Assembly (NCBI GenBank): GCA_034406715.1
Contig: CP137877.1
Location: forward strand, 496,001-560,000
Origin: Rhodotorula mucilaginosa
Lineage: Eukaryota > Basidiomycota > Microbotryomycetes > Sporidiobolales > Sporidiobolaceae
Direction: 5' to 3'
DNA length: 64,000 nt
Positions 22,662 to 33,561 of the stretch are shown piece by piece. Both the position numbers and the translations under genes were made by a program. A model generated the notes under the pieces. It had not been told where the DNA came from and made no database searches. It saw only the letters and a list, made by a program, of their open reading frames with translations. Numbering within the stretch: position 1 is the first letter of the stretch; each line of letters opens with the position of its first letter.

Positions 22662-25279
22662 ATGGGCGCAGGCGCTTCTACCCAGAACGGAGCAGGAGGA
22701 GGAGCAGGAGCCGACCTCGATCATTACCAGAGCAAGTCTCTCGCCCGCTCACCAGCCCATAAGACCAGGGCTGACCGTGTGCACTTACAGTCCTTCAGGT
22801 CGAGGTCACCGCCACCCAAGACGAAATCAAAAAGGCGTGAGTCGGCCGCCTCGAAAGTCGACTTTGCCGACTCGCTCTTGGCTGCTTTTGCTGCTCCGGG
22901 CCCGTCTCCGAGTTCGTTACTGGACTGCGACTTGACGCGAAAATGGCTACAGGTTCCGCAAAGTCGCACTCAAGGAACATCCGGACAAGAACCCGCACGA
23001 CATCGAAGGCGCCACCAAGCGGTTCGCTCGAGTCCAAGCCGCGTACGAGTGCCTCTCGGACCCGCAGGAACGCGCGTGGTACGATGATCATCGAGAGGAT
23101 ATCAACAACGGAGGTGGTGCCGCCGGAGGAGGAGGAGGAAGTAAGCTTACTACATTTCCGATGCCCCGACGGTCGAGACAGACCTTTTCTCGCCACTTTG
23201 CATCTTCACTGCCGGGATTGACACTCGCGGCTCCTTGGCCGTACAGCCACCGAAGCCGAAGCTTCCTACTTCGACTCGGTCCGAAGAGGCACGCAAAAGC
23301 CCCGCGCGCGCGCCACTCCCGCAAGAGGACTCCAAACGCCGCACCTGTTAAAGTTCTTCTCGCCCTCGGCCTGGTCAGGGTTCGACGACTCGCCGACCGG
23401 GTTCTTCAACACATTTGCGACCCTGTTCTCGCTCCTCGCCGCCGACGAAACCTCGTGGTCGTCTCCGCACCTGTACCCCTCGTTCGGGACTTCGTCCACT
23501 TCGGATCAAGCCGACTTGCGCGCTTTCTATCAGGCATGGACCAACTTTACGACCGAGAAGGACTTTGCGTGGAAGGACTTGTATAAAGTCGAGGAGGAGA
23601 TGCCGAGGTGGCAGCGACGCGAGATCCAGAAGGAGAATCAGCGCGCGAGACAGGCCGCCAAGCGCGAGTACAACGATGCAGTCAGGGTGTGTACTCGTAC
23701 CCCCGATCTCCTGCAAAAGAAGAAGAAGCTGACCCCGCGCCCTCGATCGACCACGACAATCAGAACCTAGTCCTCTTCGTCCGCCGACGCGACCCTCGCT
23801 ACAGCGCCACTTCCTCCTCCGCCGCCCGCGCCGCCGCCGAAGCCGAGATCCGCGCCTCCCTCGCCGCCGCCGCTCGTGAACGTGCCGCCGAACGCGCCGC
23901 CGCCGCCGCCGCCTATCGCGCCCAAGACTGGCAAGAAGCGGACGAGAAAGCCGAAGCGGTTCATGCGATGTGGGACGAGGTGAGCGACGAAGAGGACGTC
24001 GTCGAGGGGAGTGGAGACGAGGAGATTGTCGTCGTGGAGGAAATCGTTTGGTGTGAAGCTTGCTCGAAGGGGTATCGGAGTGGAGGGGCGTGGGAGAACC
24101 ATGAGCGGAGTCGGAAACACGTCAAGAATGTTGAACGGTGCGTGCGTGCGTGCGTGCGCGTTCGCCCGCGCTTCCACCGCCGTGACATTTCTTTGATGAA
24201 CACTGACCTCTTGCGTCTCAGGCTCATACGCGAGATGCAGCTCGAGGACGAAGAGCTCGGCTTGGGCACATCATCTGCAGCAGGTCACACTCCGGCAGTC
24301 GGCGACGACTCGGAAGCTGCCCCTCCGGTCGCTTCTACTTCACGATCTCCCTCTCCCTCCCCCTCGCGACACAAGATCGCGACAGCGAAGGATGCCGCCG
24401 CGCTCGCTGAATCGCTTGCAGATTTGGACCTGTCCACGCATGGCGGCGACGGAGCGCGCTCTGACGACGACAACGACGACGATGACGAGGCCAATTGGAC
24501 AGCACCTACAGCAGCACCGACCAAAAAGTCGAAGAAGAAGCAGCGCAAAAAAGCTCAAATCGTTCCCGGGTTTGACGACAACGACGATGACGACGAGGTG
24601 CTCGGTGATTCGGGTCCCGTGAGCGACGTGGACTTGACCGATGTGATTGGCATGGCACCTTCTGGTGGACGACGGAAGAACAAGAAGGGGAAAGGACGGC
24701 AGGGTGCTCGAGTCGCGAGCGGAGCGGCGGCGGAAGGGGACGACGATGTTGCGGGCGCAGCGTCTGTCTCCGATCAAGCCGGAGCCGAAGACGAGGAAGC
24801 ACGCTCGGCACCGGTCAAGAAAGGCATCTCCCGGTCTCGAGCGAGAAGTCCGACGCTACCGCCACCGGGGGCGGGGCTCGAAGAGGGAGACGGTCGGGAA
24901 CCCTCCCTCGGCGTCGACGGCTCCGACGCCGACGAGGCCAAATCGTCGACGCAACTCAGCAAGAAAGAGAAGAGGCGATTGAAGGAAGCTGCCAAGAAGG
25001 CGACTGCCAGTGGAGGAGGAGGAGCTGCGGAAGAGGTGGTGCGTGCCTTACTCGGTCTTTGATCTCGCTCCGAGCTGCTCCCTTTGGCTGATCTGATTTT
25101 GTCTCTTGTGCGCTCTGTCGCTCTTTGCGACGGGACAGAGATGCAACGTCTGCAGCGAGTCGTTCCCCTCGCGGAGTAAGCTGTTCCAGCATATCAACGA
25201 CACGGGACACGCGCTCGCGGATGGTGCGGCCGGTGCTGGTGGCGGCGGCGGGCCACGGAGAAAGAAGGGCAAGCGGTGA
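22662..25279 (+). CDS. JJJ1: J-domain protein of 60S ribosome biogenesis (JJJ1/DNAJC21)
   Basis: Starts at ATG 22662 with a Gly-rich leader, then [33 protein letters not shown] (HPD motif) and [18 protein letters not shown], a full J domain. Downstream are the JJJ1-specific [16 protein letters not shown] and [20 protein letters not shown] blocks, an Arg/Ala-rich coiled coil, a first C2H2-type zinc finger ([20 protein letters not shown] with a later His), a long acidic and lysine-rich linker, and a C-terminal finger [19 protein letters not shown]. The family works with cytosolic Hsp70 (Ssa) and Rei1 to release and recycle the 60S export factor Arx1. The first intron (22732-22790) uses a GCAAGT donor. 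No GT alternative keeps the HYQILQVEV frame. Confidence 0.93.
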
Positions 25280-25495
25280 GGCAACAGGAGGGTGACCTGC
25301 AATTCACTCGCTGCAACCCAGACGAATGCCTTTTGCGAACTTCGAGACGTGCCCGAGTCAAGTCGCCGAAATCAAATGGCAACGTAAAATTTCGCGCGCG
25401 CGCGCGGAAGTGAAGGAGATGTCAAGATCAAGGAGATCTGCCGCGTATCTTTTCCCGGTCCTGCTGCTCGCAGAGATCTCTTGCTCGGATCAAGC

Positions 25496-28403
25496 ATGTT
25501 GCGCGCTAGTCAGGCTGCATCTCGTTCTATGCTCGCGCCGCTCGGTCGCCTGGGTTCGCGGATGCCCGGACCTGCGATGCAGCGGTCAGGGCTCTCTACT
25601 GCCGCTGCCGCGATTTCAGCGCCGCGCACCATGACGGGTCGTATGGCGGGCGTGGGCGCCATCTCGGCGGGACAGACGCTGCTGGCAGGTGCGAGGCGGT
25701 ACGCGACGACCGAGGTTGGCCACGAGGGAGCGTACGCCAACTTGCGTCAGCGGACAGGTGAGTTTTCTTTCCCCTCTCGAAGGATGCTGCCGAGCAGAAT
25801 GTTTGCCGAGGCGTGCCGAGCTGGAGGGAAGGCAGGATGGAGGCAGACACTGTTCGAGTCGAGTTGGGGGATGTACTCGGGAGGTTACGGACTAATTGGT
25901 GCAGGCCGTGCCGAATATCGTTTTGCGGCGGCTGCGGAGTCGCGGAAGAGCGCCACGCGCGCCGCCCCCAAAAGTTGCGAGATTCCGCAGGTTGCTGACC
26001 CTCCTTCCCTCCCTCACCCCACTCTCGGTCCTGCCCTCGGTGTGCCATTCGTATACTGTACACGCTCCACGCGGAAATCTATAGACATGCAGATCAAGCC
26101 GGAACAGCGCATCAAGGTCCAGAACCCCGTCGTCGAGGTGAGCCCGCATCTTCCGCTGCTCCACTTGCATCTCGGTTCCTTTCATCACTGGCGCAAGCTG
26201 ACGCCGCAATGCGCTCCGACAGATGGACGGTGACGAGATGACTCGTATCATGTGCGCTCTTCACGAGGTCTCCCTTATCTAGGACTGTAGGAATGGCCTG
26301 GCTGACCCATCGGCACCGACCCGCCAACCGCGGCCCACGCGGCTCGCGACTTCCGCCTTTTTTCTTTGCCCTCCCCCACTTTGGCTACCGTTCCGAGCAG
26401 CTGGCACAAGATCAAGGAGGACTTGATCCTGCCGTTCCTCGACGTCGACCTCAAGTACTATGACCTCGGACTCGAGTACCGCGACCAGACCGACGACCAG
26501 GTCACCATCGATGCCGCCGAGGCGATCCTCAAGTACGGCGTCGGTGTCAAGGTGAGCCTCTCCATGCACAGCTCCATGGTCCCGGCCGCTGATTGAGCTT
26601 GGCCCGAAACAGTGCGCCACCATCACTCCGGACGAGGCCCGTGTCGAGGAGTTCAAGCTGAAGAAGATGTGGAAGGTGAGTGGAGGTTGCGCGATGACGC
26701 TCCGCGGTCATCTCGACTATGGACCGGAAAACACTATTGACACTCACATCTGCAGTCGCCCAACGGTACTATCCGTAACATCCTCGGAGGCACCGTCTTC
26801 CGTGAGCCGATCATCGTCGAGAAGGTGCCCAAGGCCGTTCCGGGTAAGCCGACCCTTTTTTCGCACGCCCGCTTCCGGTCTGCATAGCGCTTCGTTCGCT
26901 CGTTACCCGTCCCATATACAGCGGCTGTACTGACGATGACTCGAGAATCCAGGATGGACCAAGCCGATCATTGTCGGCCGTCACGCTTTCGGCGACCAGT
27001 ACCGCTCGACCGACATTGTCGTCCCGGAGGCGGGAAAGCTCGAGCTCGTCTACACCCCGGACGACAAGGCGAAGCAGGCGACCAACCTCGAGGTGTTCCA
27101 CTTCAAGGTGAGTAGTTGACAGGGAGGCTTCGTCTCTTGCCAGTCCCGCTAATGCCGTGTGCGCTCTTCTAGGGTCCCGGAGTTGGTCTCGCCATGTACA
27201 ACACCAAGCAGAGGTGCGTGCACAGAGTCATGGCTGCTGTTACGGTATGTGAAAGACGGCTGACTCGAGGGACTTCCACTCTCGCGATTGCAGCATCACC
27301 GACTTTGCGCAGTCTTCGTTCAAGATGGCGATCGAGAAGAAGCTGCCTCTGTACATGTCGACCAAGAACACGATCTTGAAGGGATACGACGGCCAGGTTC
27401 GTTTGATCTTTGCCACTGGGGACGAGAAACAATATTCACCGGTTTTCCCTCCTCGTAGTGGAAGGACATCTTCCAAGAGATCTACGACACTCAGTACAAG
27501 GCCAAGTTTGAGGAGCTCGGTATCTGGTACGAGCACCGCCTGATCGACGACGTGAGTTGTCGTCCGACAGTTCCTGACTCTGGCGTTCACGAGGCTGACG
27601 GCCGGAGGCTCTAAAGATGGTGGCCCAGATGATCAAGTCGTCGGGAGGCTACGTGATGGCCTTGAAGAACTACGATGGGTTCGATTTTTCACTCTATACG
27701 CTCCAAGTCCGGTCCGAGACTGACTTTGGCGATTTTTTTTCGTTCTTCCCTTTTCTGCTCCCAACTCGCAGCGACGTTCAATCCGACATTGTCGCGCAGG
27801 GCTTTGGCTCGCTCGGACTCATGTCGTCCGAGCTCGTCACCCCGGACGGCAAGATCATCGAGTCCGAAGCCGCACACGGCACCGTCACCCGCCACTACCG
27901 TGAGCACCAGAAGGGCAACGAGACGTCGACCAACTCGATCGCGTCCGTGTTTGCCTGGACCCGTGGCCTTATCTTTGTGAGTTGCATTGTTTCCTTTCAC
28001 ATCGGGAAGCGCGTTCTGAACACTGACTCGAAACGCGTAAATCAGATGGGCAAGCGCGACGGCAACGAGCGCCTCGTTCAGTTCGGCAAGGACCTCGAGC
28101 AGGCCTGCGTCGACTCGGTCGACGTTGACGGCGTCATGACCAAGGGTGCGTACTCTTTCCTTTTGATGCGTGATCCCCGTGGAACTCGTTTCGCTGACAG
28201 GACGAGCGCCTGCTACAGACCTCGCCCTCTCGATTCACGGCAAGAACATGAACCGGACTCACTACGTCAACACCATGGAGTTCCTCGGTGCGTTCCAGTC
28301 TCCTGCTCGCTATGATCGATTGCGCGCGCTGACGACCTACTGCGCAGACCACGTCCGGGAGAAGCTCGTCGAAAAGTTCCTCAAGAACGCACCCAAGCTC
28401 TAG
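25496..28403 (+). CDS. IDP1: Isocitrate dehydrogenase [NADP+], mitochondrial with possible second isoform
   Basis: Starts at ATG 25496 with an Arg/Ser/Ala-rich, acid-free presequence ([19 protein letters not shown] onward) typical of mitochondrial import. Exon 1 ends at 25757, and exon 2 starts at 26085 with [17 protein letters not shown]. Downstream exons carry [97 protein letters not shown] and the end [12 protein letters not shown]. The SPNGTIR and R...D catalytic residues are intact. The enzyme makes NADPH and 2-oxoglutarate from isocitrate, relevant to lipid synthesis in red yeasts. More than ten short exons are present. Exon 2 begins at an in-frame Met, so a cytosolic form is possible (see findings). 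A near-identical internal fragment lies at 29980-30435. Confidence 0.95.
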
Positions 28404-28879
28404 ATGCCCGTCTTGCTTGCCCCCTTTCCTCCCGTGTTGCCTCGCCTTGCCTCTTCTCTCTCTCTCTCTCTATTCTTGTCACATTGCATGGTCTGCGCTG
28501 TTATGATATGCTGCACTTACGTATACCGCTCAAGCCTCGGGAGTCCTGCGCGCGAAGCTTTGGGAGGGCGTCCCGCTTGGCTGTATTCGGGATGGCGTCT
28601 CGTGTTTGTCTCTTACAGATGTTTCTCACCCTTATAGCATTGGTCCGACATCGCTATCCCTCCTTGCATGTGGGCCCCTTGTGTCTCCTGCAGCTGCAAG
28701 TCGGTCCCCCGCAGAGCAGGGCAGCGCAAGATCAGCTCTCCTTTTCCCCTATCGTTGCTGAGCAGCTAACGAAGCCGGAGAGTCGAGCGCATCATCGACA
28801 TTAACACAATTCACCTGGTCTCCTTACCTGAGAATTCGTCTCTGCAATCAACTATATTCCATCCTTCCTCACGAGCACT

Positions 28880-28985
28880 CCCAACTTTGATTCGGACAGT
28901 CTCCTGCGCAGCGGCGAGAACGCCATGAGCTCTCCAAACTCGCTCCCCTCAGGTTCTGTGACACCCAGCAGATCCATACAGTGCG
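28880..28985 (+). pseudogene. Diverged copy of the 5' end of the LARP7-like gene
   Basis: Around the ATG at 28925 the bases match the start of the LARP7 gene at 30659, including the upstream leader (GATTCGGACAGTCTCCT against GATTCAGACACTCTCCT) and the first codons (MSSPNSLPSGSVTPS against MSSPDSLFSDPATPS). Identity looks like roughly three quarters over about 100 bases and then stops. No downstream coding exons follow, so it is a fragment. Confidence 0.6.
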
Positions 28986-29979
28986 CGGGGATGAGGGAAT
29001 GAGGGACGAGTAAGCTCGGTTCGGGAGCGAGCACCGCGAGGGTTACTGCGAGAACGAGCAACGCCCGATTCCCGAGCCATTCTCGCGTCCTGACGATGCT
29101 GTTCCAATGATTAGCCCATTATGTACGGAGAGCCCGTTGATTTAGTCTGTCCCGGAGCGTCTATCTCGCCGCACGCGTTTTGCCGGCCTCCCCAGCTTTT
29201 ACCTCCGCCGTCCAGCATACCTCTGCCCCTAACCTGGTCTTTAAGTTGAATTTCATTGTACCCCTTGCTGTTTCGACTTGTCCTTTTGTTACCTCTCGTC
29301 TTGCCACCAAACGCCGCCGAGAGCGGGACACCCCAAATCAAGTTTCCCTCTGAACCTTTTGCTTGCACTTCTATCAACGCTTGTTCTTGCTATGAGCCGG
29401 CAGCTTTGGGGACCAAGAGACACTGCATGATCGAAATTTTCTGCTTTCGTTGACTAAGCTAGGTACACGGACCAGCCTTTCGACAAGCTCGGGCGGTTTT
29501 GGTTGTCGTCTGCCCAGGTGTGCTTGCCATCGATCATGTGCACTTGAATTTGGACTCGCAGCTATCTAAGTAGAAATGTACCCCGCGGTCGAAGCGATGA
29601 TGTGCCTTGTCAGGGCTTAGAATAGGAACGCCCCACCCCCGAGGGAGCCCGGAAAACACGCAAGTCGACCAAGATAACCCACCCATGAGCCCCTGAGATG
29701 TTCCCAAAGCTCGGCATCCAACGCAGCAGTAGAGCGGTACCATTTGCGATCCGAAGAGATGCTAATGCCATGTCGAAAAAAGAGAGACGCAAGAAAAAGT
29801 CGAAGAGATCAAGCGACGCAAAGGTCGCAAATGAGGAGATGTCAGCCCAGTAAAGTCTTGCAGACGCAGGTACCAATTGAAGTCAGTCAGACTGGACAAT
29901 TGCACTCTGAAGTAGCTCTTAGGACATACAGCGAGGGTTGAAACTCGAAATGCTGGACCGGGCAACTGTCAGCGTTCCA

Positions 29980-30435
29980 ACGAGAAACAATATTCACCGT
30001 TTCTGCCTCCTCGTAGTGGAAGGACATCTTCCAAGAGATCTACGACACTCAGTACAAGGCCAAGTTTGAGGAGCTCGGTATCTGGTACGAGCACCGCCTG
30101 ATCGACGACGTGAGTTGTCGTCCGACAGTTCCTGACTCTGGCGTTCACGAGGCTGACGGCCGGAGGCTCTAAAGATGGTGGCCCAGATGATCAAGTCGTC
30201 GGGAGGTTACGTGATGGCCTTGAAGAACTACGATGGGTTCGATTTTTCACTCTATACGCTCCAAGTCCGGTCCGAGACTGACTTTGGCGATTTTTTTTCG
30301 TTCTTCCCTTTTCTGCTCCCAACTCGCAGCGACGTCCAATCCGACATTGTCGCGCAGGGCTTTGGCTCGCTCGGTCTTATGTCGTCTGAGCTCGTCACCC
30401 CGGACGGCAAGATCATCGAGTCCGAAGCCGCACAC
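29980..30435 (+). pseudogene. Internal fragment duplicated from IDP1
   Basis: This stretch copies IDP1 positions 27421-27877, covering the exon [19 protein letters not shown], the next intron, the exon [21 protein letters not shown], a further intron and the exon up to IIESEAAH. Only a handful of differences are seen and they occur in introns and exons alike. It lacks both the catalytic N-terminal half and the C-terminus, and after 30435 the sequence is unrelated. A DNA-level duplicate of the host gene and a recent one, or one kept similar by gene conversion. Confidence 0.93.
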
Positions 30436-30658
30436 AAGCACCGTCGCCACCGCGTTCGCACGAGATTTGGCCCTCTCTAGATCTCCAATTTTTTCCCAGA
30501 TTCTATCCCGGGCGCCGAGACAGTTCCGCTAATGGAGTAGTCTTTATCCGGAAGACAAGCTTATAAATTTCGAACTTGGAGAATCACAAGTCCTTTGGAT
30601 CCTCAGCTCGCGAGCGGTTTCGGATTCAGACACTCTCCTCGGCCGCGGCTGCGACGCC

Positions 30659-33264
30659 ATGAGCTCTCCAGACTCGCTGTTCTCGGACCCTGCCACGCCG
30701 AGTGGGTCCAGCCACACGCCTGCGCGCGAGGATGACCCGATGACTTCACTCAACGTCGGCGACGATGAGAAGGTGGAGCTGCCAGCGACGAGCGGCGACG
30801 TCGAGGCAGCGCCAGCGTTCGTGCCGCGCTCCATAGCGAGGAACAGGAAACCGCCAGCGAAACCGAATGCGGCTGCACTGCTTGCGCGTGGCGCTGTGAT
30901 GCCCGACTCGTCCTCCTCCTCGTCGAGTCCTTCGACGACCGCGCCTGCAGCACCTGCAGCCGCCTCATCCAGCACGAGCACGGCGAATAGCGCTCCCGCC
31001 AAAATCACCAAAGCACAATCCGACCACCTCGAGGCGATCCTGTGTACCATCGAGGCCGCGCTGTCAGATTTTGGGCTCAGCGTGCACGGCAAAGGAGGAA
31101 TCCTCGAGCGCTTCAGCGAGGCGCAGGCAGCGGGGAAGGAAGCATGTAAGTGGCACGGTGTTTCTACAAGGCACTGGCGCAATCTGACTGAAAAGTTGCG
31201 CGCAGGGATCCACGTCTCGCAGCTTTTGCAGAACCCGGCCGTGCGAGCCTTGACTGGATCGATAGCCGACATTCAGAAGGCCATACGCAGCCGCGAATCC
31301 GACATAATAAGCGTAAGCCGCCTGCGTTATACGCCGATCCTGATCTACTGTTGCTGACCTTTTCTCGGCAAACAGGTCTACCCATCTGGTTATCAGGTCG
31401 GACGAAAGGACGCTCCAGATGTCGCTCGTCTGCGCGCGATGGATCCGGCGGACTGGGATGACATGGTTCTCTACCTCGTACGTGCACACGAGCCGTTGCT
31501 TTTCCGGTTGGACTGGCCCACTGAATCTCGTTTCTGCAGGAAAACATCCCGTTCGCTGCGACAACCTCACAAGAACGCTCTCTTTCCCGCTTCATCTCTT
31601 CTGCCCTCGGATCGCCGGTGCAGCGTCTGATTCTCCCGCCGCTCTTCGACCCGACGTCCAAGTCTCGATCACGCGACGACGAACTGCCGGAGGATGGCGC
31701 GCAAAACTCGCAGGCACAGGCGTTCGCTCAGAGCCGCGGAGGACCGAAAAGGGGCATCGGGCTACCTAAAGGAGGCGGACCTTTTAAAGGCTTCGCGTTC
31801 GTCGTCCTGCGGAATGCGGAAGATGTCGTCCGGGCGCTTTCGACGTATCCTTGGCAAGGCGAACCGAAGACCAGAGAGGCACAACGGGACCCCGACGACG
31901 CCGATGACGAGGCCGATGCACATATGGAGGAAGGTCGCGATGAACCGGATCCGAAAGGAAAAGGCAAGGCCAAGAAAGCGAAACCTTCGCCAGCGGAAAA
32001 ATCGAGAAACGCTGGATTGCGGGCATTGAAATAGTGAGTGCAGGTTCCAGGACGCGTGGACATGTACCGAACTGACGAAGCACGCATTAACAGCTCGAGA
32101 TGGCTCGAACTGAAGCGGGAGTATATCGCGTACCGACACGATCTCGAGACTCTGCTGGACGCGCAACTTGCGGGCGAGATGGACAGAATGCGTTATCCCG
32201 ACGTGAAGCGAGACCTTCCCCCGCATCTCGCCCGGCAACATGTACCACCTCATCGCGCGCCACTCCCACCGCCACGCCAGTCAGATTCCCAGCCTCAGCA
32301 GGAGACACCGCACCGACAAAAGCGCGCGGCATCCCCCAGCTCGCCGCCACCGGACTCAGAGATGCCGACTACAACCGCAGCCGACACCGGAGTGAGCTCC
32401 TCCGCCAAGCGCCAGAAGCGCGCCTCGTCTCCAACTGCTGCCTTCAACGCCCGAGTCAAGCGGTTGAGGACGCCCTCGCCCGGCATCGATCTCGCTTCCG
32501 ATGCGGCCCTCGACGTGCAAGGCGCCTACCCGGAAGGATGCGTGCTGTGGATCCGCAATGTGCACGAGAACAGCACGCGGACGACGCTCAAGGCGCTCTT
32601 TGGCGCGCTGCTGGATCAACTGCAGGAGGGAAGCGGCAAGGGAGTCGAATTCGTCGACTATGAGAAGGGGCTCGACACGGTGAGTACACTGCCACTTTCA
32701 AATCGGTTTCTTGCACACAATTCTGACGAGAATATGGGCGCGGCACAGTGTCACCTCCGTTTCTCCTCGCCCGCGCTGGCCACCGTCATGCACAACCACC
32801 TCTCGTCCACCCCGTCCCTCCACCTGTCGCAGACTATTCTCACTCCCGCCTCGTCGTTATCGCCCTCGTCCCTCGCTGCCGCCACCACCGCCTCGAGACG
32901 GCCGCTTATTTCGACCATGTTGAGCGGAGAAGAGGAGCGTCGGTACTGGGCGAACGTCCCCGAGGCAACGAGGCGAGTAGCTCGGAAAGCAGCAGGAGCA
33001 AAAGTCGGCTTGCTCAAAGATCCGCGGAACCTGACCGCCGGCGATGCGGCGGATACGAACGATGCTGGTGGAAGGGCGGGAGGCGGTCGCGGCCGAGGAA
33101 AGGGCAAGCGCAAAGGCGGCGGCGCTGCTCGTCCCGCCGAGGTACCATCAGCGCCTGCAGCCGTCGCTTTTGAAGAGCCACCGCAGCAACATCAAGCCGC
33201 TCCCGTTGACGAGGCAGATGCTCCTCCCGCTGCCAAGAAACGTAAACGCCCCTCCCGGTTGTAA
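30659..33264 (+). CDS. LARP7: La-related protein 7 (LARP7/Pof8 family)
   Basis: Starts at ATG 30659 with an acidic, low-complexity leader. A La module follows: helices ILCTIEAALSDFGLSV and HVSQLLQNPAVRALTG, then IYPSGYQ-like VYPSGYQVGRKDAPDVARL, an RRM1 with RNP1-like FKGFAFVVLRNAEDVVRAL, and a linker with PSPAEKSR. The C-terminal RRM reads CVLWIRNVHENSTRTTLKAL, VEFVDYEKGLDT, CHLRFSSPALATVM and ends with the extended helix EEERRYWANVPE typical of the xRRM of LARP7, p65 and Pof8. A Gly/Arg/Lys-rich tail ends KKRKRPSRL. In animals LARP7 binds 7SK and U6. In ciliates and fission yeast the family loads telomerase RNA and guides U6 modification. In a fungus without known 7SK, U6 or telomerase RNA is the likelier partner (inference). 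Confidence 0.85.
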
Positions 33265-33561
33265 TGCCACTGCCTCGTCTCCTTGCGAAAGAAGCCAGAT
33301 GAGGAAAAGTGGACTGGAGCACTGCAGCCGGGAGACCTGATACAACGCGTGTAGACAAGAGGAAAAAGTGGCAATATGGAGAGGGAAGAGCAAAATCAAG
33401 ATAGAGAGAGAGGCAACAGGTGCAGTGTAAAGGAAGAAGAGCAAGTAACGACGACGATCCGAGGACAGGGCGGGGAGAACTTGCAATTGGTGCGAAGGGA
33501 AGGAACGATCCTGAGGTGAAGACAGCAATAGATTTTGGCGGGGGAGCGACGAAGAGATTGC

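Larger units (their letters stand above)
28404..30658. other. 2.2-kb spacer with two gene fragments
   Basis: Between IDP1 and the LARP7 gene. It holds a (CT)n run near 28459, a diverged copy of the LARP7 5' end, an IDP1 internal copy (both listed separately) and about 1 kb between them (28990-29979) in which I recognise nothing. Confidence 0.6.

Noticed and set aside
29030-29979. Small gene or mobile element between the two IDP1 copies
   Set aside because: No ends, repeats or domains were visible that would support either.
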